A stretch of DNA of 64,000 nucleotides from Ruoffia halotolerans (GTDB taxonomy: Bacteria; Bacillota; Bacilli; Lactobacillales; Aerococcaceae): positions 26,962 through 90,961 of the forward strand of contig NZ_JACAOA010000009.1 in NCBI RefSeq assembly GCF_014049385.1, read 5' to 3'. A program made the translations under genes and the position numbers. Positions 9,031 through 17,697 of this stretch are shown here, piece by piece; position 1 is the first letter of the stretch, and each line of letters starts with the position of its first letter. Below the pieces are notes generated by a model that worked only from the letters and a program-made list of their open reading frames with translations, was not told where the DNA came from and did no database searches.

Positions 9031-9516
9031 ATGGATCAAAAAGTCTATCCAATGACTTTATCAGGTAAAGAAAAATTAGAACAAGAATTAGAAGATTTAA
9101 AAGTCAATAAACGTAAAGAAATTATTGAACGTATTAAAATCGCAAGAAGTTTTGGGGATTTATCAGAGAACTCTGAGTATGAATCAGCTAAAGATGAGCA
9201 AGCTTTTGTGGAAGGTCGTATTTCAAGTATTGAAAATATGATTCGTTTCGCAGAAATTATTGATGATAAAGACGTTGCTAAAGATGAAGTTTCATTAGGT
9301 CGTAAAGTTACTTTTGTTGAAGTACCAGATGGCGACGAAGAAACGTATACAATTGTTGGTAGTGCAGAAGCCGACCCATTAGAATATAAAATTTCTAATG
9401 ATTCACCGATTGCCCAAGCAATTTTAGGTAAAAAATTAAATGATGTTGTTTCGATTCAAACTCCAGGCGGATCTTTTGATGTTAAAATCATCAAAATTGA
9501 AGCAGCTGATGAATAA
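9031..9516 (+). CDS. greA: Transcription elongation factor GreA
   Basis: Stimulates RNA polymerase cleavage of backtracked transcripts. It has 161 residues, full length. The N-terminal coiled coil carries the acidic-tip signature [20 protein letters not shown] (about residues 39-60). The FKBP-like C-terminal half contains [10 protein letters not shown] and [18 protein letters not shown] precedes ATG 9031. It has its own promoter and a strong terminator, so it is a single-gene unit. Confidence 0.97.
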   Translation: MDQKVYPMTLSGKEKLEQELEDLKVNKRKEIIERIKIARSFGDLSENSEYESAKDEQAFVEGRISSIENMIRFAEIIDDKDVAKDEVSLGRKVTFVEVPDGDEETYTIVGSAEADPLEYKISNDSPIAQAILGKKLNDVVSIQTPGGSFDVKIIKIEAADE

Positions 9517-9535
9517 TCTTGAATAGTTAAGTATT

Positions 9536-9573
9536 AATAAGTCTGTCTTTTTATAAGGCAGACTTATTTTTAT
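9536..9573 (+). terminator. Terminator after greA
   Basis: AATAAGTCTG (9536-9545) pairs perfectly with CAGACTTATT (9559-9568), followed by TTTATT. Confidence 0.85.
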
Positions 9574-9575
9574 TG

Positions 9576-9622
9576 GAAAATGTGAAGTGAAATTCATTTT
9601 CTACTTCAGAATCTGTTATACT
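9576..9622 (+). promoter_or_regulatory. liaFSR promoter with interleaved inverted repeats
   Basis: Extended -10 TGTTATACT (TATACT 9617-9622). Two interleaved inverted repeats flank the -35 region: GAAAATG (9576-9582) with CATTTTC (9595-9601), and TGAAGT (9583-9588) with ACTTCA (9603-9608). They are a candidate operator, possibly for autoregulation by LiaR. That function is inference. Confidence 0.45.
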
Positions 9623-9646
9623 AATTTTATGGAACAGAGGTGTTTT

Positions 9647-10396
9647 ATGCAAAATTTTTTAAGACAAAACATTTTTATTGTATTTGCGATTAGTCTAGTG
9701 CTTATATTATTTGACATCTTTTTAGACTGGAAAATTATAGGTCTTATCGGAGTATCTTTTATACTATTTATCGTCGGGTTATTTATTGGAAATCGTATCC
9801 TTCGTTTAATAATTTTTGTCGCAGCTTTATTTTTACTCATCTTAAGTTTGCTTATGATTCAATCAGTTTGGGTATTATTATTAGTGATCATCTTGTTTTT
9901 AATTTTATTCAGAAGTAAAGATGGCAATGAGTTAATTCATTTTAAAAGTGCGTTAATCTTACCTAAGAAGTCTGAAAGTAATTACTTAGGGGTAAAACTG
10001 ATTGAACCCCAAAGTGAACAGCGAACGGTTCTGGATCAAGAATCGCTTTTTGATTCATACAGAGAGAAGAAAGTTGAATTTGAATGGGATGATGTGAATA
10101 TTGTTCTGTTCGGAGGTAATCATATCTTAGATTTTGGTAATACCATCTTACCTCAAGGAGAGACGACGATTGTTATTAGAAAGTTGTTCGGTCGAACGCG
10201 ATTAATTATTCCTAATGATATTGGTGTGAAGTTAAATATCAGTACAATTTCAGGAGGAGTCGTATTTGAATCCCAACGTTATTCATTGACAGCTGATAAT
10301 TTTCGTTGGATGAGTCCAGATTATGGGGACTCAAATCGAAAAGTGAATGTCATTGTATCAGTGACATTTGGAGATGTTGAGGTGATTATTTTATGA
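9647..10396 (+). CDS. liaF: LiaF-like membrane regulator of LiaSR
   Basis: Membrane protein of the LiaF/VraT family, 249 residues, which in Bacillus and staphylococci restrains or assists the LiaS/VraS kinase in cell-wall stress sensing. About four hydrophobic segments occupy residues 8-90. A soluble C-terminal domain follows with the family pattern VLFGGNHILDFGNTILPQGE, KLFGRTRLIIPNDIG and [12 protein letters not shown] 9647 is chosen because AGAGG lies 6 bases upstream; upstream in-frame starts (9587, 9629) overlap the promoter or lack an SD. Its TGA overlaps the liaS ATG (ATGA), so translation is coupled. Confidence 0.85.
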   Translation: MQNFLRQNIFIVFAISLVLILFDIFLDWKIIGLIGVSFILFIVGLFIGNRILRLIIFVAALFLLILSLLMIQSVWVLLLVIILFLILFRSKDGNELIHFKSALILPKKSESNYLGVKLIEPQSEQRTVLDQESLFDSYREKKVEFEWDDVNIVLFGGNHILDFGNTILPQGETTIVIRKLFGRTRLIIPNDIGVKLNISTISGGVVFESQRYSLTADNFRWMSPDYGDSNRKVNVIVSVTFGDVEVIIL

Positions 10397-11460
10397 ATTT
10401 TCGTTTATGGACTCATTTATTCTTCTTTCAATTTTTTAGTTTTTCAGCCGTTGTCGTCATTATTTTTGGAATTCTAATTTTTGAATTAAATGTGATGACA
10501 CTATCAGAGGTGTTTACCGTTGCGTTTTTTAATATTCCAGTGTATTTGATTATTATCGCTTTTATCTTAACTTTGAGTATCGTGTTAGCGATTATACTAA
10601 CAGTTGCTCTAAGTTCACCTTTTGAACAAATTAGAGCACGAATTAATTGGTTATTATTAGGAAAGTATCAAAATGAAATATTCCGCAAAGAATTACAAGG
10701 CGGAAATTGGTTTGATGCTTCAAGACAAACGGCGAAAGATATCAATCGACTACGGGATAAGATTGTTGATCTTTCGGCTGATCTTCAAGAATATACGGCA
10801 GCGCCAGTGTTTGTAGGTGAAGATACTAAAGAAGAGATTATTGAGAATGAACGTAATCGGATTGCACGTGAGTTGCATGATTCTGTCAGTCAGCAATTAT
10901 TCGCTGCGACGATGATGATTTCAGCTATTAGTGAAGTTGCTGAGAGAGAAGAGCTGTCGGTAACAAACTCTGTGAAAAAAGTTGAAGAGATTATTGGAAA
11001 TGCCCAAACTGAGATGCGGGCTTTACTCCTTCACTTAAGACCGATTGACTTAGTGGATCAACGTCTCGATCAAGGTATTAAACACTTGTTAGAAGAATTA
11101 GATACGAAGATCCCAATGGAAATTCATTGGAATCTTGAACCCGTAAAAGTTGATAGTGGGATTGAAGATCACTTATTCCGAATCGTACAAGAAGCTATAT
11201 CTAATACGATGCGGCATGCGAAAGCGAATAAAGTTGAAATTTATTTAACTCAAGACAAACATTCAATTCAATTAAAAATTATTGATGATGGGCAAGGATT
11301 TGATGTGAGCACAGCTAAACAAAAAGGTAATTACGGGCTTCGAAATATGGAAGAGCGTGTGAAGAGTTTAGGCGGAATATTGAATATAATTAGTTCAATT
11401 GGTAAAGGAACATCCATCGATATTCAAATTCCCATTTCGAGAAGAGAGGTAAATGTATGA
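10393..11460 (+). CDS. liaS: LiaS-like sensor histidine kinase
   Basis: NarL/HisKA_3-type sensor kinase, 355 residues, cell membrane. There are two membrane segments (about 12-32 and 46-75) with almost no extracellular loop, the intramembrane-sensing architecture typical of LiaS/VraS. A HAMP-like linker precedes [16 protein letters not shown], where His162 is the phosphorylated histidine. The ATPase domain shows [10 protein letters not shown] (N box), DDGQGFD (G1) and [11 protein letters not shown]. It overlaps liaF and liaR by 4 bp on each side. It probably responds to cell-envelope damage such as lipid II-binding antibiotics, by analogy. Confidence 0.92.
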   Translation: MNFRLWTHLFFFQFFSFSAVVVIIFGILIFELNVMTLSEVFTVAFFNIPVYLIIIAFILTLSIVLAIILTVALSSPFEQIRARINWLLLGKYQNEIFRKELQGGNWFDASRQTAKDINRLRDKIVDLSADLQEYTAAPVFVGEDTKEEIIENERNRIARELHDSVSQQLFAATMMISAISEVAEREELSVTNSVKKVEEIIGNAQTEMRALLLHLRPIDLVDQRLDQGIKHLLEELDTKIPMEIHWNLEPVKVDSGIEDHLFRIVQEAISNTMRHAKANKVEIYLTQDKHSIQLKIIDDGQGFDVSTAKQKGNYGLRNMEERVKSLGGILNIISSIGKGTSIDIQIPISRREVNV

Positions 11461-12086
11461 TTAAAGTATTATTAGTCGATGATCATGAGATGGTACGTTT
11501 AGGGGTGTCATCCTACTTGGATGTCCAACCCGACATCAAAGTGGTCGGGGAGGCTGAAAATGGTCTTATGGGTTATCACAAAGCATTAGAATATAAACCA
11601 GACATCATCTTGATGGATTTGGTGATGGAAGTCATGGATGGAGTAGAAGCGACTCAAAAAATTATGGAAGAGTGGCCAGAAGCCAAAATTATTATTGTGA
11701 CATCTTTCATCGACGACGAAAAAGTCTATCCTGCGATTGAAGCTGGCGCTAAGAGTTATTTATTAAAAACATCTTCAGCCAGTGAAATTGCGGATGCTAT
11801 CCGTGCGACTTACGAAGGTGACACGGTAATGGGACCTGAAGTAACAAGTAAGTTGTTAGAATATGAAGATAAATCCAGACAAAAACAAGCACACGATGAT
11901 TTAACCAATCGTGAATTAGAAGTATTATTATTAGTTTCAAAAGGGTATACAAATCAAGAAATTGCAGATGAGTTATACATCACGCTAAAAACAGTAAAAA
12001 CACATGTTTCGAATATCTTATCTAAACTTGAAGTAAATGACCGCACACAAGCAACTATCTATGCTTACCAGCATGAGCTCGTATAA
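11457..12086 (+). CDS. liaR: LiaR-like response regulator
   Basis: NarL-family response regulator, 209 residues. The receiver domain has the acidic pair in VDDHEMVR, phospho-acceptor Asp54 in [16 protein letters not shown], Thr in IVTSF and Lys in YLLKTSSA. The LuxR-type helix-turn-helix at the C-terminus reads [20 protein letters not shown] then [18 protein letters not shown]. It is the last gene of liaFSR, coupled to liaS through ATGA. It would activate envelope-stress genes and probably its own operon. No clear terminator follows directly. Confidence 0.93.
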   Translation: MIKVLLVDDHEMVRLGVSSYLDVQPDIKVVGEAENGLMGYHKALEYKPDIILMDLVMEVMDGVEATQKIMEEWPEAKIIIVTSFIDDEKVYPAIEAGAKSYLLKTSSASEIADAIRATYEGDTVMGPEVTSKLLEYEDKSRQKQAHDDLTNRELEVLLLVSKGYTNQEIADELYITLKTVKTHVSNILSKLEVNDRTQATIYAYQHELV

Positions 12087-12197
12087 GCAATTCAATTTAT
12101 TCAAGCAGAATACTGGTTATTATAATAAAAATCATTTATACTCAAAACGTAGTGATAATAAAAGGAGGAAGTGGCTATTTATGCCACGCACATATAT

Positions 12198-12509
12198 ATG
12201 GAATTAATTGTTGAAGATAAAGCAGTCAAATGGTTTGAAGAAGAAGTTGGAAGAGCTGAAGGTGCAGGAATTCGCTTTAAAACAATGATCTACGGAAGTA
12301 GCCCAGTACAAGATTCATTCGCTTTACAAGTTGAACCTACAGAGCCGCATTCACCAATTGTTACATTTACTTCTGAGAATGGCTTATTATTCTTTATTGA
12401 GAAAGACGATGAGTGGTTCTTTAAAGAGCATGACTTAGTTGTTTCTTTTAATGATGAATTGAATGAACCAAAATATATTTACCGTAAAGACGGTGTGGAT
12501 TTAAACTAG
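12198..12509 (+). CDS. HesB/YneR-like (iron-sulfur biogenesis domain) protein
   Basis: About 103 residues, related to the HesB/IscA-like YneR group of Firmicutes. The visible pattern is the family opening LIVEDKAVKWFEEEVG, then GIRFKTMIYGSSP and NGLLFFIEKDDEWFF. The cysteines that bind iron-sulfur in true IscA proteins are absent, as in the YneR group, so an Fe-S role is doubtful. The start is uncertain. AAAGGAGG (12161-12168) lies only 2 bases before an in-frame GTG (12171), which is too close, and 29 bases before ATG 12198, which matches the family N-terminus. A GTGGC/GCCAC hairpin (12171-12187) in between could bring them together. Confidence 0.7.
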   Translation: MELIVEDKAVKWFEEEVGRAEGAGIRFKTMIYGSSPVQDSFALQVEPTEPHSPIVTFTSENGLLFFIEKDDEWFFKEHDLVVSFNDELNEPKYIYRKDGVDLN

Positions 12510-12532
12510 GTCCAAACTATTAAATAAAATTT

Positions 12533-12573
12533 ATAGCTATCGTTAGCAAAAAATTGCTAATGGTAGCTATTTT
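12533..12573 (+). terminator. Terminator after HesB-like gene
   Basis: 17-bp stem: arms at 12533-12549 and 12554-12570 (5' arm begins ATAGCTATCG, 3' arm ends GGTAGCTAT) with two G-T wobbles and an AAAA loop, followed by TTTGTTGTTG. The short U-tract lowers certainty. Confidence 0.75.
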
Positions 12574-12661
12574 GTTGTTGCATAATACGTCTAGTCGGTA
12601 TAAGATAGCTATTCGGCAATTTTTTCAACAAGATGCAGTAAAGAAAAGGGGGATGCAGTTG

Positions 12662-14845
12662 ATGACTCAGAACAATTCGCATGATTACGAGAAAGAATTT
12701 GCTAAAGAAGCGGAATATCTGGACTTTGTATATAAGAAAATGTTACAAAGTAGAGATAGTCTCGATGCATTTGTTAAAGAAGCTCGTGAAGAGGGGCTTA
12801 CTTTTGTACAAAAGATGTCCGAAGATGTTCGGGTAGATTTTAGTAGTTTTTCTGATAATATGGACACTTTTTCAACAATTGAGATGAAGAACCGCGAGAT
12901 TGACCAAATGAATTCACGCATTATCTCAGCAGAAAAATTATTAGAAAAAGTCAAACGATCATTAGATGCTCCCTATTTTGGTAAAGTGGACGTTGATTTT
13001 CTAGATGATGAAGAAGCAGAATCTTTCTATATAGGCATTAATAGTTTTGATGATGATAATTACGCAAAGTTTGTCTATGACTGGCGTTCTCCAATCGCAG
13101 AGTTATTCTACAATAATACAACAGGAGAATCTGCTTATGAAGTGAATGGTATTACAATTGATGTGGAAATTGATAAACGTAGACAATTCGTTATCGACAA
13201 AGATACTTTAGTGAAGTTTTTCGACACATCGGTCTCGATTCAAGATGATGTCTTACTAGAAGCCCTAGAACAAGATAGCTCGAGTTTAATGCAAGATATT
13301 ACATCTACCATTCAAAGTGAGCAGAATGTGATTATTCGAGATACGAAACATCCGATTATTTTAGTCAATGGAGTAGCTGGGAGTGGAAAAACTTCTACGA
13401 TTATGCAAAGAATTGCGTATTTACTCTATTCATACCGTAAAGAGATCACCTCAGATAATATTTTAATATTATCTCCGAATGAGCATTTTGTATCGTATAT
13501 ATCTAATGTGCTCCCGTCACTTGGTGAGAAAACGCCATTGAATATGACTCTTTTACAATTTGTAGGAAGACACTTATCAATGGAGTTAGAAGATGAACAA
13601 ACGTATTTTAATCGAATAAGTAGCCAAGACGTTCCAAAACAAACAGAGATTATTCGAAGTGCTTCATTTATTGATTTTATTAATGATTCAGAAGAGCTGA
13701 TTTTACATCATATGGATTTCTTTAATCCGGTATTACGTAAAGACAAAGAAATTGTTTCGACTGAAAAAATCATCAAAGCTTTTGAACAGACACCTGATAG
13801 TTCTCCCTTAATTGCTCGTATTCAAGCAACGCGACAATTATTATCAAGTAATTGGGAGAGACGAATGACTAAATTAGCTCAAAAATCTAAAGTGATTGAC
13901 CGAGTGATGTCATTACCTGAATCCTTACAACAAAAGTTCTTTAATGAACTGATTACGGATGATTCCCCCCAAACGATTAGTAAATATGCCAAAAGATATG
14001 TCCAAATTCAATATAGTCAAGTAACCCGTGATGTTCGTGGTTTAGCTTGGATTAATTTACAAGGGATTTTTGAAAAGATTTATTTTGCATACACACAAGA
14101 AGTTTATCAATTCAATCCAGAGGGTATATTAAGTATAGACGAAGCTGTTGCATTTATTTATATTTATAATCGTTTCATTGAAAAGTTATCACTAACAAAT
14201 ATGCGATTTGTTCTAGTAGACGAAGTACAAGACTATACAGAAGCACAAATTCGATTATTAGTGAGCTTATTCCCTAAATCAGCGTTTACCATGGTAGGGG
14301 ATGAGAACCAAGCGATATTTAATGCGAATATCAAATTCCAAGATATTATCAATAATTTCTCAGCCCGCTCAGAGAATGTTGAGTTATACCAATTAGTGAA
14401 TAGTTACCGGTCAAGTGGATCAATCACTCGCTTATTTAATCGACTCGCAACGAATAACGATGAGTGGGAGATTGTTCCGATTCGACCAGCTGGAAATGAA
14501 CCGAAAATTGTCAAAGTTGATAATCGAACTGACTATTTGAAGCTATTAGAAGTGGTAAATCAAGAGTTAGATGGAAAAGCATTAACATTGATCACTAAAA
14601 CAATGGTTGAGGCTGAAGAACTGGAACAATCTCTAGGCCAAGAACTTTTGGAACGATTAAATCTAACTATTATTCCAATTAGTTTATCTAAAGGGTTGGA
14701 ATTTGATAACGTCTTAATTTATAATGCATCAAACGCACATTATCATTCGCAACGTGATAAGCGAATTCTTTATACGGCAAGTTCTAGAGCTATGAAAAAT
14801 CTATTTATTACATATGAAGATCAGTTGACTGAGTTTCTTCAGTAG
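12662..14845 (+). CDS. helD: HelD-like superfamily I helicase (RNA polymerase recycling)
   Basis: UvrD/Rep-like ATPase, 727 residues, strongly resembling Bacillus HelD, which strips nucleic acid from stalled RNA polymerase. An N-terminal charged coiled coil (about residues 5-110) precedes PYFGKVDVDF, FVYDWRSPIAELFY and KRRQFVIDKD, all HelD landmarks. Walker A is VNGVAGSGKTSTIMQR; Walker B is FVLVDEVQDYTEAQ; later motifs are MVGDENQAIF and a SLSKGLEFDNVLIYNA stretch. ATG 12662 is chosen because AAAGGGGG is 9 bases upstream. The longer reading starts inside the preceding terminator. HelD variants can protect against rifamycins in other bacteria, but nothing here indicates that. Confidence 0.9.
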   Translation: MTQNNSHDYEKEFAKEAEYLDFVYKKMLQSRDSLDAFVKEAREEGLTFVQKMSEDVRVDFSSFSDNMDTFSTIEMKNREIDQMNSRIISAEKLLEKVKRSLDAPYFGKVDVDFLDDEEAESFYIGINSFDDDNYAKFVYDWRSPIAELFYNNTTGESAYEVNGITIDVEIDKRRQFVIDKDTLVKFFDTSVSIQDDVLLEALEQDSSSLMQDITSTIQSEQNVIIRDTKHPIILVNGVAGSGKTSTIMQRIAYLLYSYRKEITSDNILILSPNEHFVSYISNVLPSLGEKTPLNMTLLQFVGRHLSMELEDEQTYFNRISSQDVPKQTEIIRSASFIDFINDSEELILHHMDFFNPVLRKDKEIVSTEKIIKAFEQTPDSSPLIARIQATRQLLSSNWERRMTKLAQKSKVIDRVMSLPESLQQKFFNELITDDSPQTISKYAKRYVQIQYSQVTRDVRGLAWINLQGIFEKIYFAYTQEVYQFNPEGILSIDEAVAFIYIYNRFIEKLSLTNMRFVLVDEVQDYTEAQIRLLVSLFPKSAFTMVGDENQAIFNANIKFQDIINNFSARSENVELYQLVNSYRSSGSITRLFNRLATNNDEWEIVPIRPAGNEPKIVKVDNRTDYLKLLEVVNQELDGKALTLITKTMVEAEELEQSLGQELLERLNLTIIPISLSKGLEFDNVLIYNASNAHYHSQRDKRILYTASSRAMKNLFITYEDQLTEFLQ

Positions 14846-14870
14846 TAAAGTTGAATATTTATAGACATAA

Positions 14871-14916
14871 AAATAGACGGCAAGAGATCCATATTTGGAT
14901 CTCTTGTCGTCTATTT
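14871..14916. terminator. Bidirectional terminator between helD and asd
   Basis: 20-bp stem: 14871-14890 pairs with 14897-14916 with one G-T wobble and loop ATATTT. T-rich sequence lies beyond the stem on both strands, serving convergent helD (+) and asd (-). Confidence 0.88.
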
Positions 14917-14923
14917 GCTTTAA

Positions 14924-15913
14924 TTAGATGATACCACGAGCAATTAATGACTCAGCAATTTGTACTGAGTTTGTAGCAGCACCTTTACGAAGGTTATCAG
15001 CTACAACAAATAAGTTTATGCCATTTTCTACGGATTCGTCACGGCGAATACGGCCAACATATACGTTATCAGTATCTTCTGCGACAGATTGTAATGGGTA
15101 TTCTAAAGTTCCTGGATTATCGGCAAGAATAACTCCGTCGATATTTCCAATTTCTTCACGAATTTTCTTGATATCAAATTCTTTTTCTAATTCAATATTG
15201 ATTGATACACCGTGAGACGTTTTGATAGGAACACGTACAGCTGTTGCAGAGACAGGTAAATTCTCAACACCTAAGATTTTTCGTGTTTCATCAATCATTT
15301 TTTGTTCTTCTTTTGTATTACCATTATCTAAGAAAACATCGATTTGTGGAATCACTGTTTTATTAATTTCGTAAGGGAAAGTACTTGTTGTACCTTGTTC
15401 TAAATCTTCAATCCCTTTACGTCCGGCACCGGATACTGCTTGATATGTACTATAAACTACACGTTTGATACCGTAATTTTCTTGTAGTGGTTTCAATGGA
15501 ACAACAGATTGGATGGTTGAACAATTAGGGTTTGCGATGAGTTTATCATCTTTAGATAAGACCCCAGCATTCACCTCTGGGACAACTAATGGAATATGTT
15601 TATCCATTCTCCACGCTGAACTATTATCGATGACAGTAATGCCATTACTTGAAGCAATCGGTGCAAAATGTTTAGATGTTTCTCCACCTGCAGAGAAGAT
15701 TGCGATTTGAATAGGCGCTGTCAAAGCATCCTCTGTCAGTTCTTGAATGGTAATCTCTTCGCCATTGAAGGGGATTTTTTGACCTGCAGATCGACTTGAA
15801 GCAAATAAACTTAATTCACTTACTGGGAATTGACGTTCTTCTAATACTTGTATAACTTTACGACCAACTACGCCCGATGCACCTACAACGGCAACATGAT
15901 ATTTTTTACTCAT
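14924..15913 (-). CDS. asd: Aspartate-semialdehyde dehydrogenase
   Basis: NADPH-dependent reduction of aspartyl phosphate to aspartate semialdehyde, the branch point for lysine/DAP, threonine and methionine. It has 329 residues. The nucleotide-binding motif is VVGASGVVGRKV at the N-terminus. The catalytic Cys131 lies in NPNCSTIQ, and SGAGRKGIEDLE carries the family signature. GAAAGGAG precedes the ATG at 15913. It is transcribed away from lysA-dapA-dapB, whose products act on its product, and it lacks the lysine riboswitch, so it is regulated separately. Confidence 0.96.
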   Translation of the reverse strand: MSKKYHVAVVGASGVVGRKVIQVLEERQFPVSELSLFASSRSAGQKIPFNGEEITIQELTEDALTAPIQIAIFSAGGETSKHFAPIASSNGITVIDNSSAWRMDKHIPLVVPEVNAGVLSKDDKLIANPNCSTIQSVVPLKPLQENYGIKRVVYSTYQAVSGAGRKGIEDLEQGTTSTFPYEINKTVIPQIDVFLDNGNTKEEQKMIDETRKILGVENLPVSATAVRVPIKTSHGVSINIELEKEFDIKKIREEIGNIDGVILADNPGTLEYPLQSVAEDTDNVYVGRIRRDESVENGINLFVVADNLRKGAATNSVQIAESLIARGII

Positions 15914-16002
15914 AATTGGCTCCTTTCAATATTGTGTGTTAATTTATAATTGAATTATTAAAAAGATAATATTCTTTTTAATTTTCAATTTATACCTATT
16001 CA

Positions 16003-16030
16003 ACTTAAGCATTATCACATTGAATGTCAA
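16003..16030 (-). promoter_or_regulatory. Possible asd promoter
   Basis: On the minus strand, TTGACA (16030-16025), a 16-bp spacer and TTAAGT preceded by TGC (extended -10). The -10 itself is weak. Confidence 0.35.
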
Positions 16031-16088
16031 GTTAAAAGTGATAAAATTTAATAAATGTCAGTAAAGTTTTAATCCTATCTTAATCCAG

Positions 16089-16117
16089 TTGACATTGTAA
16101 TTTACCATTGTTATAGT
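16089..16117 (+). promoter_or_regulatory. lysA operon promoter
   Basis: TTGACA (16089-16094), a 17-bp spacer and TATAGT (16112-16117) preceded by TGT. Transcription should start near 16124, just ahead of the riboswitch. Confidence 0.8.
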
Positions 16118-16123
16118 ATATTT

Positions 16124-16365
16124 AAGTTAAAGAGGTATTGTGCGAGGCGCGGTTGACAAAAGTACACACATGTGGAAAGGGGATATCGCCGAAACGACTT
16201 TCGTTGGGGACTGACTTTAAGAGGTTGGTCACTGTTATTATCAAAGAGCCAAAGTGATAATAAGGTGCAATCAATTACCGGGCAAAAGGATACGTCAACT
16301 CAAATCAAGTTGGACTGATTAGTGAAAGCGACCACGAACCTTTTGTTCGTAGTCGCTTTTTGTTT
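16124..16365 (+). promoter_or_regulatory. Lysine riboswitch (L-box) with terminator
   Basis: The aptamer carries L-box landmarks in order: AGAGGT (16131), GCGAGGCGC, AGTACA, AAAGGGG followed by TATCGCCGAA, then TTGGGG...CTGACTTTAAGAGG. The expression platform ends in a clear terminator: AAAGCGAC (16325-16332) pairs with GTCGCTTT (16352-16359), extended inward by ACGAAC/GTTCGT, then TTTTTG. Lysine binding should favour termination and so shut off lysA-dapA-dapB. Together with the asd promoter region this accounts for the 475-bp divergent gap. Confidence 0.88.
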
Positions 16366-16388
16366 AATTTTATTTAAGGAGTGGAAGA

Positions 16389-17684
16389 ATGCATTTAGAA
16401 CCGTATCAAACGAAGGTGAATAACGAGCTGGTTCATTCACTACATAAATATTCAGATTTAGCTCAGCAATATGGAACGCCGCTTTATATATTCGATGAAG
16501 AAAGTTTTAGAGAACGCGTTTATAATTTCAAAAATGCTTTAGAAAATCCTTACTTTGAGACAGAGTTATTATTTGCATCCAAGTCTGTTTTGACACTTGC
16601 GATTGCAAAATTGATTTCAGAGTATGGAATCGGACAAGATGTTGTTAGTGCTGGGGAGATTTTTACTGGGAAGAAAGGTGGCGTTCAGCCATCGAAGATG
16701 TACTTTCACGGAAATAACAAATTAGATGAGGAATTAGCTTTTGCGGTCGATCAAGAAGTGGGAACAATTGTCATTGATAACCGAATGGAAGCTGATAGAC
16801 TCAATAATATTTTAGAGCAAAAAGGGAAAAAGCAACGTGCACTATTACGCTTAAATCCTGGAGTTGAGGCGCATACTCATGAATACATTAAAACAGCTAA
16901 CTTAGATTCAAAATTTGGAGAGAGTGTCTTCGATGAGAAGATTGAAGACATTATAGAAAGCATCTATAACTATGATAATATTGACTTAGCAGGTTTACAT
17001 TGTCATATTGGTAGTCAAATATTTGATTCAGAATCTTTTATTAAAGCGGCAGATGAAATGTTACACTTTGCTCAACGCATTCAAACGAACTTAAATATTC
17101 CGATTCGTGAAATTAATTTCGGTGGCGGTTTTGGTGTTTACTATACTGAAGAGGATAAGCCTTTTGACATTGCCGAATTTCTGCCGAATTTTATCGAGCA
17201 TGTTCATGAAAAGTCTACTGAATATGGGATACAATTAGATAAGGTTACAATTGAACCTGGTAGATCATTAGTTAACAATTCTGGTAGTACTTTGTACACG
17301 ATTGGTGATATAAAGCAGACAGTAGGTGGTAAGAAATATGCCTTTATCGATGGCGGGATGACAGATAATATCCGTCCAGCTTTATATCAGGCTGAATATG
17401 AAGCAGCCCTACCAAATAAAATTAACGAACCGGTCAAAGAAACGTATACCATAGCTGGTAAAGCGTGTGAGAGTGGGGATGTTGTTATTAATAATATTGA
17501 TCTTCCTCAAGTTGAAACAGGCGATTTATTATTAGTAAATGGTACGGGTTCATATAATTATTCTATGGCAAGCAATTATAATCATATCCCAATTCCAGCT
17601 ATGGTGCATATTGATGGAGAAAAAAGTTACTTAACAGTCAAACGTCAGTCTTTTGAAGATATCATAGCAAATAATATTTTATAG
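16389..17684 (+). CDS. lysA: Diaminopimelate decarboxylase
   Basis: PLP enzyme converting meso-diaminopimelate to lysine, the last step of lysine synthesis. It has 431 residues. PLP lysine Lys65 lies in LFASKSVLTL (the usual context is YAxKAN, so the surroundings are somewhat divergent). Other signatures are LHCHIGSQIF, FGGGFGVYY, EPGRSLV and the active-site KACESGDVV (Cys360). AAGGAG precedes ATG 16389. It is the first gene of a lysine-riboswitch operon, 13 bp before dapA. Confidence 0.95.
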   Translation: MHLEPYQTKVNNELVHSLHKYSDLAQQYGTPLYIFDEESFRERVYNFKNALENPYFETELLFASKSVLTLAIAKLISEYGIGQDVVSAGEIFTGKKGGVQPSKMYFHGNNKLDEELAFAVDQEVGTIVIDNRMEADRLNNILEQKGKKQRALLRLNPGVEAHTHEYIKTANLDSKFGESVFDEKIEDIIESIYNYDNIDLAGLHCHIGSQIFDSESFIKAADEMLHFAQRIQTNLNIPIREINFGGGFGVYYTEEDKPFDIAEFLPNFIEHVHEKSTEYGIQLDKVTIEPGRSLVNNSGSTLYTIGDIKQTVGGKKYAFIDGGMTDNIRPALYQAEYEAALPNKINEPVKETYTIAGKACESGDVVINNIDLPQVETGDLLLVNGTGSYNYSMASNYNHIPIPAMVHIDGEKSYLTVKRQSFEDIIANNIL

Positions 17685-17697
17685 GAGGATATTTATA

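Noticed and set aside
12554..12661. Longer N-terminus for the HelD-like protein
   Set aside because: It starts inside the preceding terminator hairpin and lacks an SD; ATG 12662 has a good one.
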